64,000 bases of DNA from contig JAJZWY010000003.1 in the NCBI GenBank assembly GCA_021846445.1, forward strand, positions 38,937 through 102,936, given 5' to 3'. Of this stretch, positions 9,623-17,749 are shown one piece after another. The position numbers were made by a program, and so were the translations under genes. Source of the stretch: a bacterium. Its GTDB lineage: Bacteria > Patescibacteriota > Saccharimonadia > Saccharimonadales > UBA4665. Below the pieces are notes generated by a model. The model did no database searches and had not been told where the DNA came from. It saw nothing but the letters and a program-made list of their open reading frames with translations. Within the stretch, counting starts at the first letter, position 1; each line of letters begins with the position of its first letter.

Positions 9623-11398
9623 ATGGACAATATCAAAAACCAAGTTATCTCCAAAATTCAATCTTCTAATGCTATTTTGATTACTGTAGGTAATAGTCCA
9701 AATGTTGATCAGTTGGCTGGTTGTATTGCTTTAACACTAATGATGAATAAGCTAAAAAAACACGGCTCAGCTGTGTTTAGTGGTCAAGTTCCATCGACTA
9801 TTGATTTTTTAGATCCTCAAAAAAATATTGAGAAAAACCTTGACTCACTTAGAGATTTTATTATTTCTTTTAGCAAAGACAAAGCAGATAAGCTTAAATA
9901 CAAGGTTGAAGAAGATACGGTTAAGATTTATATAACTCCCTATAGAACATCCCTAAGCGAAGAAGATCTTATCTTTAGTCAAGGTGAATTTAATATTGAT
10001 TTGATTATTACTTTGGGAATTAAAGACAAGAATGATATTGATAGGGCAATTACTGCACATGGAAATATTCTTCATGATGCAACAATTATTAATATTAACC
10101 TCCAGGAGGGGAGTAATCTCGGGAATTTAAATCTAATAGATGTTCAGGCAAGCAGTTATTGTGAACTATTAACCTCTATAAGTAAATCTTTTGACCAAGA
10201 TGTCTTAGATGAACAGATAGCTACTGCACTTCTAACTGGAATAGTTTCGGAAACTGATAGGTTTAGTAATTCCAAAACTACGCCTCAAACTATGGCCCTA
10301 AGTTCAGACTTAATGAAAGCCGGGGCTAACCCTCAGTTGATATCTTCTAAATTAGAAGAGGAACAAGATAGGTCTATAGATCATACGGATGATGGGTTGC
10401 TAGGTACTACTAAACCAGACGAAACAGATGATATTTTCCGTATTGATCATGACTCGAGCAATATTGATGTGGTTGATTCAGTAAATAAAGAAGAAGAGTT
10501 GCTTAATAATGACGACCAAGTTAATCCACTCACCCAAGACCAAGTTAATTCACCCACTCAAGACCAAGTTAATTCACCCACCCAAGACCAAGTTAATCCC
10601 CCCTCTCCAAATCAAGACAATTTAGCTCCTCTAGACCAAGATAATCTGTCTCCCTCGGACCAAGATAATCTGTCTCCCTCGGACCAAGATAATATAGCTC
10701 CCTCGGACCAAGACAATTTACCTTCTCCAGATCAAATTTTATCACCAACCCCACAGGATGATTTAGAGGATAAGGTGGTCGATACTATAAAGAACGAAGA
10801 TTTAATTGCTGGAAAACAGGAAATAAATCAAGACAACAAAGTTTTTGATAATCAAAATACTCAACCACTTCCTCAAATATCTACTCATGGTGAGAGTAAT
10901 TTGGCCGTCGATTCATCCGTTCCAGACGGTTCTTCTAATTTATCTTCTGACCATTCGGAAGGTCCTTTTCCGGAAATTAATTCCTCGGATGAGTCGGTTT
11001 CTCAATTTTCACCACCACCTGCTTCATGGGATGAAGAACTTAAATCTAATGAAAATGATGCCGAGAGTTATTTGGCTAGTACTTCGAACGAGCTTCAACC
11101 AAGCACAGCTACTTCTGTGAATAATAATGACTCTTCTCCAGACCAAAATTTAAATACTAATCTAGGAATTGGTTCAGAAAACTTTAGTGTAGGTAATGAT
11201 TTGGGCTCAGGGGGTGATCAAGTGCTTAATTCAAATAACTTACCCAATAGTGCAGACCAGAATTCTGTTTCAAATCAAACAGGGTTGGATCCTTCTCTAT
11301 TTACCGAGACTAATGACGGAAATTCGTTCGGAGTTAATGATCAAGCTCCACCAGTTCCTCCTCCAGTAGTACCATTTTCGTTTAGTGATGAGAATTAA
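9623..11398 (+). CDS. Degenerate DHH-phosphoesterase-like protein with octapeptide-repeat tail
   Basis: A 591-aa two-part protein. Residues 1-255 have the DHH/NrnA-type layout: an opening strand then NVDQLAGCIALTLMMNKL where active enzymes have DGDAxGS, a LITLG strand, and LLTGIVSETDRFSN matching the later TGIxxDTxRF segment. The acidic and His metal ligands of the first motifs are missing, and no DHH triplet is seen, so catalysis is doubtful. Residues 256-591 are acidic, Pro/Ser/Asn/Gln-rich and probably disordered, with ten 8-residue repeats (298-377) and a PPVPPPVVPF end. There is no signal peptide. It lies 16 bp upstream of truB. A relation to NrnA (nanoRNase, often beside truB) is inferred; the present role is unknown. 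Confidence 0.65.
   Translation: MDNIKNQVISKIQSSNAILITVGNSPNVDQLAGCIALTLMMNKLKKHGSAVFSGQVPSTIDFLDPQKNIEKNLDSLRDFIISFSKDKADKLKYKVEEDTVKIYITPYRTSLSEEDLIFSQGEFNIDLIITLGIKDKNDIDRAITAHGNILHDATIININLQEGSNLGNLNLIDVQASSYCELLTSISKSFDQDVLDEQIATALLTGIVSETDRFSNSKTTPQTMALSSDLMKAGANPQLISSKLEEEQDRSIDHTDDGLLGTTKPDETDDIFRIDHDSSNIDVVDSVNKEEELLNNDDQVNPLTQDQVNSPTQDQVNSPTQDQVNPPSPNQDNLAPLDQDNLSPSDQDNLSPSDQDNIAPSDQDNLPSPDQILSPTPQDDLEDKVVDTIKNEDLIAGKQEINQDNKVFDNQNTQPLPQISTHGESNLAVDSSVPDGSSNLSSDHSEGPFPEINSSDESVSQFSPPPASWDEELKSNENDAESYLASTSNELQPSTATSVNNNDSSPDQNLNTNLGIGSENFSVGNDLGSGGDQVLNSNNLPNSADQNSVSNQTGLDPSLFTETNDGNSFGVNDQAPPVPPPVVPFSFSDEN
10514..10753 (+). repeat. Ten tandem 24-bp coding repeats (DQxNxxPx octapeptides)
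   Basis: In-frame 24-bp units beginning GACCAAGTTAAT or GACCAAGATAAT encode variants of DQVNSPTQ and then DQDNLSPS. Adjacent copies are nearly identical at the DNA level (for example the units starting near 10538 and 10562), which suggests recent slippage and probable length variation between strains. Confidence 0.85.
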
Positions 11399-11414
11399 CT
11401 AGGTTTCTGGGATA

Positions 11415-12107
11415 ATGTTAGAGGGTTATTTGTTAGTTGATAAACCTATGAATTGGACATCATTTGATGTAGTAAATTATGTTAGAAAACTAATCTCATC
11501 GAAGTTAAATATAAAACCAAAAACTATTAAGGTTGGACATAGTGGAACATTAGATCCAATGGCTACGGGACTCCTAATACTTTTGATAGGCAAAAAATAT
11601 ACATCAAAAGCGAACCAATTTATTAAAAAGGATAAAGTGTATGATGTTCAGTTGAAATTAGGTTATCAATCAGCAAGTTTTGATCTCGAGACCAATCCAC
11701 TTAAAGTTTCTAATCGTAGACCAACTTATCAAAATGTCCAAAAAAAAATTGATATGTTTGTTGGCGAAACTATTCAAACACCACCAGTTTATTCGGCTAA
11801 AAAAATAAACGGTAAAAGATTATATGAATTTGCTAGAAAAAATCAAAAACCATTAATAAAGCCTCAGAATATTAAAGTATATTGGATAAAAAAATTAAGA
11901 TATGAGTATCCTTTTATTGAATTTAGAATAAAAGTATCGTCAGGTACATATATTAGAAGCTTAGTTTCAGATATTGGTATCAAGCTGAAAACTGGTGCAC
12001 TAATGACCAGATTGAGAAGAGTCCAAATAGGAAATTTTGATTTAAAAAAAAGTTTAGAAATAGATAACCTGACTTATGATGATATAGTCAACAATATATT
12101 AATTTAA
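11415..12107 (+). CDS. truB: tRNA pseudouridine(55) synthase TruB
   Basis: Makes pseudouridine 55 in the T-loop of tRNAs. The 230-aa protein has the TruB start (GYLLVDKPMNWTSFDVV), the catalytic Asp motif (VGHSGTLDPMATGLLILL) near residues 46-63, the YDVQLKLG strand, the TPPVYSAKKINGKRLYEFAR motif, and the SGTYIRSLVSDIG loop. It lacks a C-terminal PUA domain, so it is the short form. It lies 16 bp after the DHH-like gene, probably on the same transcript. rpsO follows with its own promoter; truB next to rpsO and pnp is a classic bacterial neighbourhood. Confidence 0.96.
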   Translation: MLEGYLLVDKPMNWTSFDVVNYVRKLISSKLNIKPKTIKVGHSGTLDPMATGLLILLIGKKYTSKANQFIKKDKVYDVQLKLGYQSASFDLETNPLKVSNRRPTYQNVQKKIDMFVGETIQTPPVYSAKKINGKRLYEFARKNQKPLIKPQNIKVYWIKKLRYEYPFIEFRIKVSSGTYIRSLVSDIGIKLKTGALMTRLRRVQIGNFDLKKSLEIDNLTYDDIVNNILI

Positions 12108-12176
12108 GTATAGTTTTGTAGATTAAAATAAAAATGTGTACATTTTCAAAAATATGTGTTAGAATTATATTCACTA

Positions 12177-12443
12177 ATGATATCTACGAAAAAGAAAAGT
12201 TCTATTATTGCTCAAATGGGGCTCAGCAGTAAGGATACTGGCAGTGCTCACGTTCAAGTAGGAATATTAACCGAACGAATTAAAGAGATTACTGCTCATT
12301 TGGGAAATAATAAACACGATTTTATGGCAAGGAGAGGATTGTTGCAAATGGTTGGCAAAAGGAGAAGATTATTGAGATACGTTGCTTCTAAAAATAGTGA
12401 TGTTTACCTTTCTTTAATTAAAGAGCTAGGTATTCGAAAATAA
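12177..12443 (+). CDS. rpsO: 30S ribosomal protein S15
   Basis: An 88-aa 16S-binding protein of the 30S platform, the usual length for S15. Conserved segments: DTGSAHVQVGILTERI, LTxHL-type ITAHLGNNKHDF, MARRGLLQMVGKRRRLLRYV. A GTG 21 bp upstream is in frame, but the ATG at 12177 gives the standard S15 N-terminus. An extended -10 (TGTTAGAAT, 12157-12165) lies 11 nt before the ATG, leaving a leader of only about 5 nt and no SD. A hairpin follows before pnp. Confidence 0.94.
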   Translation: MISTKKKSSIIAQMGLSSKDTGSAHVQVGILTERIKEITAHLGNNKHDFMARRGLLQMVGKRRRLLRYVASKNSDVYLSLIKELGIRK

Positions 12444-12453
12444 CGTTTGTATA

Positions 12454-12485
12454 CTATTAGACTCAAACAAGTTCGAGTCTAGTAG
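12454..12485 (+). other. rpsO-pnp intergenic hairpin
   Basis: An 11-bp stem (12454-12464 with 12475-12485; one G-U pair, otherwise perfect) has a 10-nt loop and lies 11 bp after the rpsO stop. No T-run follows, so it is not a standard terminator. In enterobacteria the same position carries the RNase III-cleaved pnp leader stem used for autoregulation; a processing or stability role is inferred here. Confidence 0.5.
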
Positions 12486-12632
12486 CCTACCAGCGTAACA
12501 ATGTTTAGGATAGGAACTAATGAAATTAATTATTAATTATGGGTAATTTCTGAATTAAGGAAGCAGTTATACGATTAACAGTATATCTGAACTTTAATCC
12601 AGAAATGTTCATTGAAAGCGAGGAATATGCCG

Positions 12633-14768
12633 ATGACAAATATAATTAACCCCTTAGGCAAAGAGATTATTGAGGTTGAGACTGATTTTTTAGGAAAAAA
12701 ACTTAGTTTTGAAGTCAACAAAGTTGGGTTTAGAAGTACCTCCAGTGTTTTGGTTAAATACGGTGAGACGGTGATACTGGGTACTGCAATGTTGGGGGGA
12801 ATAAACGAAGAACTAGACTATTTTCCGCTTAGCGTAGAATATGAAGAGAAATTTTATGCTTCAGGGAAAATTAGTGGCTCAAGATTTATAAAAAGAGAGG
12901 GTAGACCATCGGATGAAGCTATTTTAATTGGCAGATTGATTGATCGGCCCATTAGACCTCTTTGGCCAAAGGGTTATAGAAATGAAGTACAGGCAATTGC
13001 AACTGTTCTTAGTCTAGACCCTAGTTTTAGGCCGGATGTCATAGCTATGATTGCCACGAGTTGTGCTTTAATGCTAACTGGCGCACCATTTGATGGACCG
13101 ATAGCTGGGCTAAGAGTAGGATTCAAAGACAATAAACCAATAGCTTTTTTATCTAACAATGAGTTGACTTCTGGTCTTGGTGATATTGTGGTTGCAGGTA
13201 CTTCTAGTGGTGTAACTATGGTAGAAGCTGGAGCTAATCAGATAAAAGAAGAAAGGGTAATAGAAGCCATTAAATTTGGTTTTGAGAATTACCAGCCAGC
13301 AATTCAGCTACAGCAAGAGCTCCTAAAGAAAGTTGGCATAAAGCCTTTGGAATACGTTGTTGTTACACCTAATCAAGAAATAGTAAATACTGTAGAAAAA
13401 TATTTAGAAAATAAATTGGGCAAAAATTTACAAAGACCATATCCAGAAAGAAATGAATTACTGGCAACACTTAAACAAGAGACAATGGATTATTTTGCTT
13501 CTCAAGATCCCGAAAAATTTACCCAAAATAAAAAAGACTATGAAGAAGCATTTACGTTAGCTGTACACCAAGACGTTCGTAGGGAAATTATTGAAAATAG
13601 AATAAGACCAGATGGTCGGAAATTTGATGAAATTAGGCCATTAAGTTCAGAGGTCAGTTTTTTACCAAGAGCTCATGGTTCAAGTATTTTTACTAGAGGG
13701 TTAACGCAGGCATTAAATGTAGTAACCCTTGCTCCATTAAGTTTTTCTCAAGTTATTGATACGATGGAACAAAGTGCTGAAAAAAGATATATGCATCACT
13801 ATAATGCACCCGGTTATACGGTCGGCGAAGTTCGAAGATTAGGAAGTCCAGGAAGAAGAGAAATTGGGCACAGTTATCTCGCCGAAAGAGCATTAAATGC
13901 AGTTATTCCTGACGAAAAAACATTTCCTTATGCAATCAGGTCCGTAACTGAAATTATGAGCCAGAATGGTTCAACATCTATGGCCGCAACTTGTTCTAGT
14001 TGTCTTGCGCTTATGGATGCTGGTGTTCCTATCAAATCACCAGTAAGTGGTATTGCTATGGGTCTAGTTACAACTAAAACAGAGAACATTGTATTAAGTG
14101 ATATTGCTGATGCCGAAGATTTTGCTGGTGATATGGATTTTAAAGTTGCAGGTACTTCTGAAGGAATAACCGCTCTTCAGATGGACATGAAAGTCCATGG
14201 ACTAAGCGTGGAAGTTCTAGCTTCTGCTCTTGACCAAGCCAAAAAAGGAAGAGCTTTTATTTTAAAACATATGTTAGATACTTTAAGTGGCCCAAGAAAA
14301 CAATTGAGCAAATATGCTCCAAGAGTAGAATCGATACACATAAAACCAGACAAGATTAGGGAGGTTATTGGAAAAGGTGGTGAAGTTATCCAGAAGATTA
14401 TAGCAGATACTGGTGCGACTATTGATATTAACGATGATGGAACAATATTTATTTCTGGATCAGACCTAAATTCGTTAGATTTAGCTAAAACAGCAATTAA
14501 TAATATAGTTACTGAACCAGAGGTTGGAAAAATATATAAAAACGCTAAAGTGGTTAGTTTGTTAGATTTTGGAGCTTTTGTTCAATTTTTACCCAACAAA
14601 GATGGAATGGTACATGTTAGTGAAATTGGCGACAAAAGAGTTAACAAACCGAGCGATGTTTTGAAGATTGGAGATAGGGTAGATGTTAAATTGGTTGCCA
14701 TTGATAATAAAGGAAGAAACCAGCTTAGTATTAGAGCTGCCGAAAAAGAATTAAAAAATGAAAACTAA
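12633..14768 (+). CDS. pnp: Polyribonucleotide nucleotidyltransferase (PNPase)
   Basis: A 3'-5' phosphorolytic RNA exonuclease, trimeric, core of the RNA degradosome. Two RNase PH-like domains are present (first with FYASGKISGSRFIKREGRPSD, second with GEVRRLGSPGRREIGHSYLAERAL and the catalytic-site segment near MSQNGSTSMAATCSS). A KH domain follows (IREVIGKGGEVIQKII, about residues 570-630) and then an S1 domain (GAFVQFLPNKDGMVHVSEI). Three in-frame starts exist (TTG 12612, ATG 12627, ATG 12633); GAGG at 12620-12623 is best spaced for 12633. The preceding spacer of 170 bp contains the rpsO-pnp hairpin. The 3' end overlaps the small membrane ORF by 11 bp. Confidence 0.96.
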   Translation: MTNIINPLGKEIIEVETDFLGKKLSFEVNKVGFRSTSSVLVKYGETVILGTAMLGGINEELDYFPLSVEYEEKFYASGKISGSRFIKREGRPSDEAILIGRLIDRPIRPLWPKGYRNEVQAIATVLSLDPSFRPDVIAMIATSCALMLTGAPFDGPIAGLRVGFKDNKPIAFLSNNELTSGLGDIVVAGTSSGVTMVEAGANQIKEERVIEAIKFGFENYQPAIQLQQELLKKVGIKPLEYVVVTPNQEIVNTVEKYLENKLGKNLQRPYPERNELLATLKQETMDYFASQDPEKFTQNKKDYEEAFTLAVHQDVRREIIENRIRPDGRKFDEIRPLSSEVSFLPRAHGSSIFTRGLTQALNVVTLAPLSFSQVIDTMEQSAEKRYMHHYNAPGYTVGEVRRLGSPGRREIGHSYLAERALNAVIPDEKTFPYAIRSVTEIMSQNGSTSMAATCSSCLALMDAGVPIKSPVSGIAMGLVTTKTENIVLSDIADAEDFAGDMDFKVAGTSEGITALQMDMKVHGLSVEVLASALDQAKKGRAFILKHMLDTLSGPRKQLSKYAPRVESIHIKPDKIREVIGKGGEVIQKIIADTGATIDINDDGTIFISGSDLNSLDLAKTAINNIVTEPEVGKIYKNAKVVSLLDFGAFVQFLPNKDGMVHVSEIGDKRVNKPSDVLKIGDRVDVKLVAIDNKGRNQLSIRAAEKELKNEN

Positions 14769-14973
14769 ACATTCAAATAGTTTATTGCCTGTAATTATTA
14801 TTTTTGAGGTAATACTTAGTTATATTTTTATTTCTTTAGCTATTAATGACGGAAATATTCTTTTTTACTTATTTGGATTTATTCTTTTTTATTTAGCTAT
14901 AAAAAAGTTTTTTGGATTAATAAAATTAATTATTTTGAAATTATGCAAAAAAAAGAAATGTTGGATAAACTAA
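14758..14973 (+). CDS. Small two-helix membrane protein, unknown
   Basis: A 71-aa product with two hydrophobic helices (about residues 9-28 and 33-57) and a Lys-rich C-terminus (KLCKKKKCWIN), suggesting a positive-inside tail. It overlaps pnp by 11 bp and the UDG gene by 31 bp, which is typical of translationally coupled genes here, but no SD is seen. It could be a chance frame in AT-rich DNA, although the clean two-helix pattern argues for a real gene. No family recognised. Confidence 0.45.
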   Translation: MKTKHSNSLLPVIIIFEVILSYIFISLAINDGNILFYLFGFILFYLAIKKFFGLIKLIILKLCKKKKCWIN

Positions 14974-15530
14974 GATACGATATCATTAATCAAGATATTT
15001 GTCCTGATCTAAGAAAACAGGCTACTAATTTAGTTTTTGGTTCTGGGAATGTTGACGCTAAAATTATGCTTATTGGAGAGGCTCCAGGCAAAAATGAAGA
15101 TCTAAGCGGAGAACCATTCGTTGGAGCTGCCGGTAAACTCCTCAACGAACTTTTGTTAAGCGTAGAATTGAACAGAGAGGATGTTTATATAACTAACATA
15201 GTAAAATATAGGCCACCCCAAAATAGGGATCCATTTCCAGAAGAAACGGTACAATTTCTACCCTTTTTAAAAAAGCAAATCGAGATTATATCACCAGACA
15301 TTATTATAACTTTAGGACGGCATAGTATGAACTGTTTTTTAAGCAATCAGCAAATTTCAAAAATTCACGGTATACCTAGAAAAATGAAATTGAATGTGAA
15401 TAAATTACAGAATAAGTATAAAGAGATTATTTTGATCCCTTTTTTCCATCCAGCCGCTGCTTTATATAATGGAGGCTTAAGGGATAGTCTGTTTTTAGAT
15501 TTTAAAAAAGTAGCGAAGTATTTAAATTAG
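14943..15530 (+). CDS. Family-4-type uracil-DNA glycosylase lacking Fe-S cysteines
   Basis: Removes uracil from DNA (195 aa). Motif 1 is clear (LIGEAPGKNEDLSGEPFVG, residues 41-59), followed by AAGKLLNELL, the segment TNIVKYRPPQNRDPFPEE, and motif 2 HPAAALYNGG near residue 161. Family-4 enzymes normally hold a 4Fe-4S cluster with four cysteines. Here the first CxxC is reduced to one Cys (DICPDLRK), the KCRPP cysteine is Tyr (KYRPP), and the last is replaced in TVQFLPFLKKQ. The fold is expected to be kept without the cluster. Start: ATG 14943, or ATG 14958 as alternative; neither has a good SD. RNase J follows after 12 bp, probably in one operon. Confidence 0.85.
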   Translation: MQKKEMLDKLRYDIINQDICPDLRKQATNLVFGSGNVDAKIMLIGEAPGKNEDLSGEPFVGAAGKLLNELLLSVELNREDVYITNIVKYRPPQNRDPFPEETVQFLPFLKKQIEIISPDIIITLGRHSMNCFLSNQQISKIHGIPRKMKLNVNKLQNKYKEIILIPFFHPAAALYNGGLRDSLFLDFKKVAKYLN

Positions 15531-15542
15531 AAGGAAAAATAA

Positions 15543-17546
15543 ATGAAGGATTTCAAAAGAGAATATAGCTCAAAAAATAATAAGATTGTTTCAAATACAA
15601 ATTTAACCACCACTAGAGGGCAAGCGGTAAGGGCTCAAAAAAGAAGTCAGGCAAATGCACAACGAATTGCCAATCAATACCAAGTCTCAAACGGTTCTGA
15701 TCTAAAAATTAGAGCGAATCAGATAGATGATTCACCTAAATTAAAAATCATTGGGTTGGGTGGAATGGATGGTGGTGGATCAAAAAACATGGTTTTGGTT
15801 GAATACCAAAATGATGCATTAATTTTAGATTGTGGAAATGATTTGGGAATTAATCTACCAGGAATAAATTATGCTATAGCCGACACAACCTATCTAGAAA
15901 GTATTAAGAATAAGATTAAGGGTTATGTAATTACCCATGGACATCTAGATCATATTGGTGGGCTTCCTCATGTTGTTCCCAAATATCCAGCACCAATTTA
16001 TGGATCAAAATTTACAATAGGAAGAGTGCAAGAGATTTTTGAAAATTTTGGTTTACCATTTCCAGAAGGTTTTGAGTTAAATACAATTAATTTAAACGAA
16101 AACACGCATGAGAAATTAAAAATCGGAGTATTTTTTGTTGAGCTTATAAGAATCACTCATTCTATTCCCGGGAGTACCTGTATTGTTATTGATACTCCTC
16201 TAGGAAAGATTATGAATACAGGTGATTTTAGGTTTGATCCCAATCCTCTTGATCATGAGAAGACCGATATGGAAAGATTAATTGAGATAGGGAAAGAAGG
16301 TGTACTAGCGCTCTTAAGTGAAAGTACGACCACTGAAAGACCCGGTAGAACACCCAGTGAATCATTAATTGAACCAAGTTTTATTGAAATTATGGATAAG
16401 GCACCCGGTCGAATATTTATTGCAATATTTTCAACTAATATTAATAGAATTCAAATGATCATTAATGCGGCTGTTCATCATAATAAAAAAATTGTTCTTG
16501 ATGGTAGAAGTATGATGTCTACATTAGAGATGGCGGTAAGACATGGATTTGTTAAAGTTCCAAAAGGAACATTTGTGCCCATTGCCTCTTCACCGACACT
16601 TAAAGATGACGAAATAGTAGTTGTCTGTACAGGAGGTCAGGGTGAACCAAATTCTGCTCTACAAAAAATGGCTGATGGAGAACATGCTCATATTAAAATG
16701 AAAGAACAAGATACGGTTATTTTAAGCTCAACTCCTATCCCTGAATCTGGTAATGATGCTTTAATTGGAAATATGGTAGATAATTTGTTAAGAAAAAATG
16801 TCATTGTCTATCAACACATTACTCATGATTTAGATAATGTTGGCCCATTACATGTTTCTGGACATGCTTCTATTGATGAATATGCAGAAATGATCAATAT
16901 TATTAAACCAAAGTATTTTATACCTATTTATGGTTCATATAGATCCAAAAAAAGACACGTAGACATAGCTATAGAACAAGGAATACCTAGAAAAAATACT
17001 ATTAATGCCGAAAACGGACAGATTATTGGGGTATCGCGAGATAAAATTGAATTGATGGGGGAAGTTCCATCGGGGAGTGTATTAATCGATCAAACTGGCT
17101 CAACTGTAAGTAATATTGTCGTAAAAGATAGAATATTATTAAGCGAAGAAGGATTAATAGTTATAATTTTAACCTTGGATAAAAAAAGTGGTCAATTACT
17201 AACAAGCCCAGATATTATAAGCCGAGGATTTATATATATTAGAGATAGCGAAGATATTATGACTGGACTTAGAAATGAACTAAAAAGAGCTGTTCAACAA
17301 AGATTCAATCGTATAGATATTGATAGGTTTAAGGCAGAACTCAAAGATCATGTAACCCACTTTTTATTTGAGCGTACCCAGAGAAGCCCAATAGTTATTC
17401 CAGTTATTAATATTGTTGGCCAGAAAAATGAGCAGAAAAATAAGTCTGTTAATAATAAATCACCAGAACAAATTGCTCGTGAACAACAAAAACGATTTCA
17501 AGATTTAAGAACTAGATTATTAAATCAAGACGCAAGAACAGATTAA
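15543..17546 (+). CDS. rnj: Ribonuclease J
   Basis: A metallo-beta-lactamase/beta-CASP ribonuclease with 5'-3' exonuclease and endonuclease activity for mRNA decay and rRNA maturation. The 667-aa protein has a basic N-terminal extension of about 70 residues, then GLGGMDGGGSKNM, the metal motif THGHLDHIGG (residues 130-139), a later metal Asp (MNTGDFRFD), the beta-CASP core, HVSGHAS near 443, and a C-terminal domain (RGFIYIRDSEDIM). The extension is rich in Gln/Arg/Asn and could bind RNA. It is close downstream of the UDG gene, with AAGGA 7 nt before the ATG. Together with pnp it supplies the RNA-decay enzymes of this window. Confidence 0.95.
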   Translation: MKDFKREYSSKNNKIVSNTNLTTTRGQAVRAQKRSQANAQRIANQYQVSNGSDLKIRANQIDDSPKLKIIGLGGMDGGGSKNMVLVEYQNDALILDCGNDLGINLPGINYAIADTTYLESIKNKIKGYVITHGHLDHIGGLPHVVPKYPAPIYGSKFTIGRVQEIFENFGLPFPEGFELNTINLNENTHEKLKIGVFFVELIRITHSIPGSTCIVIDTPLGKIMNTGDFRFDPNPLDHEKTDMERLIEIGKEGVLALLSESTTTERPGRTPSESLIEPSFIEIMDKAPGRIFIAIFSTNINRIQMIINAAVHHNKKIVLDGRSMMSTLEMAVRHGFVKVPKGTFVPIASSPTLKDDEIVVVCTGGQGEPNSALQKMADGEHAHIKMKEQDTVILSSTPIPESGNDALIGNMVDNLLRKNVIVYQHITHDLDNVGPLHVSGHASIDEYAEMINIIKPKYFIPIYGSYRSKKRHVDIAIEQGIPRKNTINAENGQIIGVSRDKIELMGEVPSGSVLIDQTGSTVSNIVVKDRILLSEEGLIVIILTLDKKSGQLLTSPDIISRGFIYIRDSEDIMTGLRNELKRAVQQRFNRIDIDRFKAELKDHVTHFLFERTQRSPIVIPVINIVGQKNEQKNKSVNNKSPEQIAREQQKRFQDLRTRLLNQDARTD

Positions 17547-17749
17547 AAAACGATACAATTACAGAATATCAAATTGTCAAAGAGGGTACTTGAGTGCAAT
17601 AAATTATTCAAGCAGCATTACAGGCCGGGATAGAATGTAGGTAGGGTAGATTGACAAAATTAAGAAAATAAATCATAATAAAGTTTATGTTTAATTTAAT
17701 TTATATCAATGGTAGGGTTGGTATATTATAGATTATAGAAAAGAAAATT

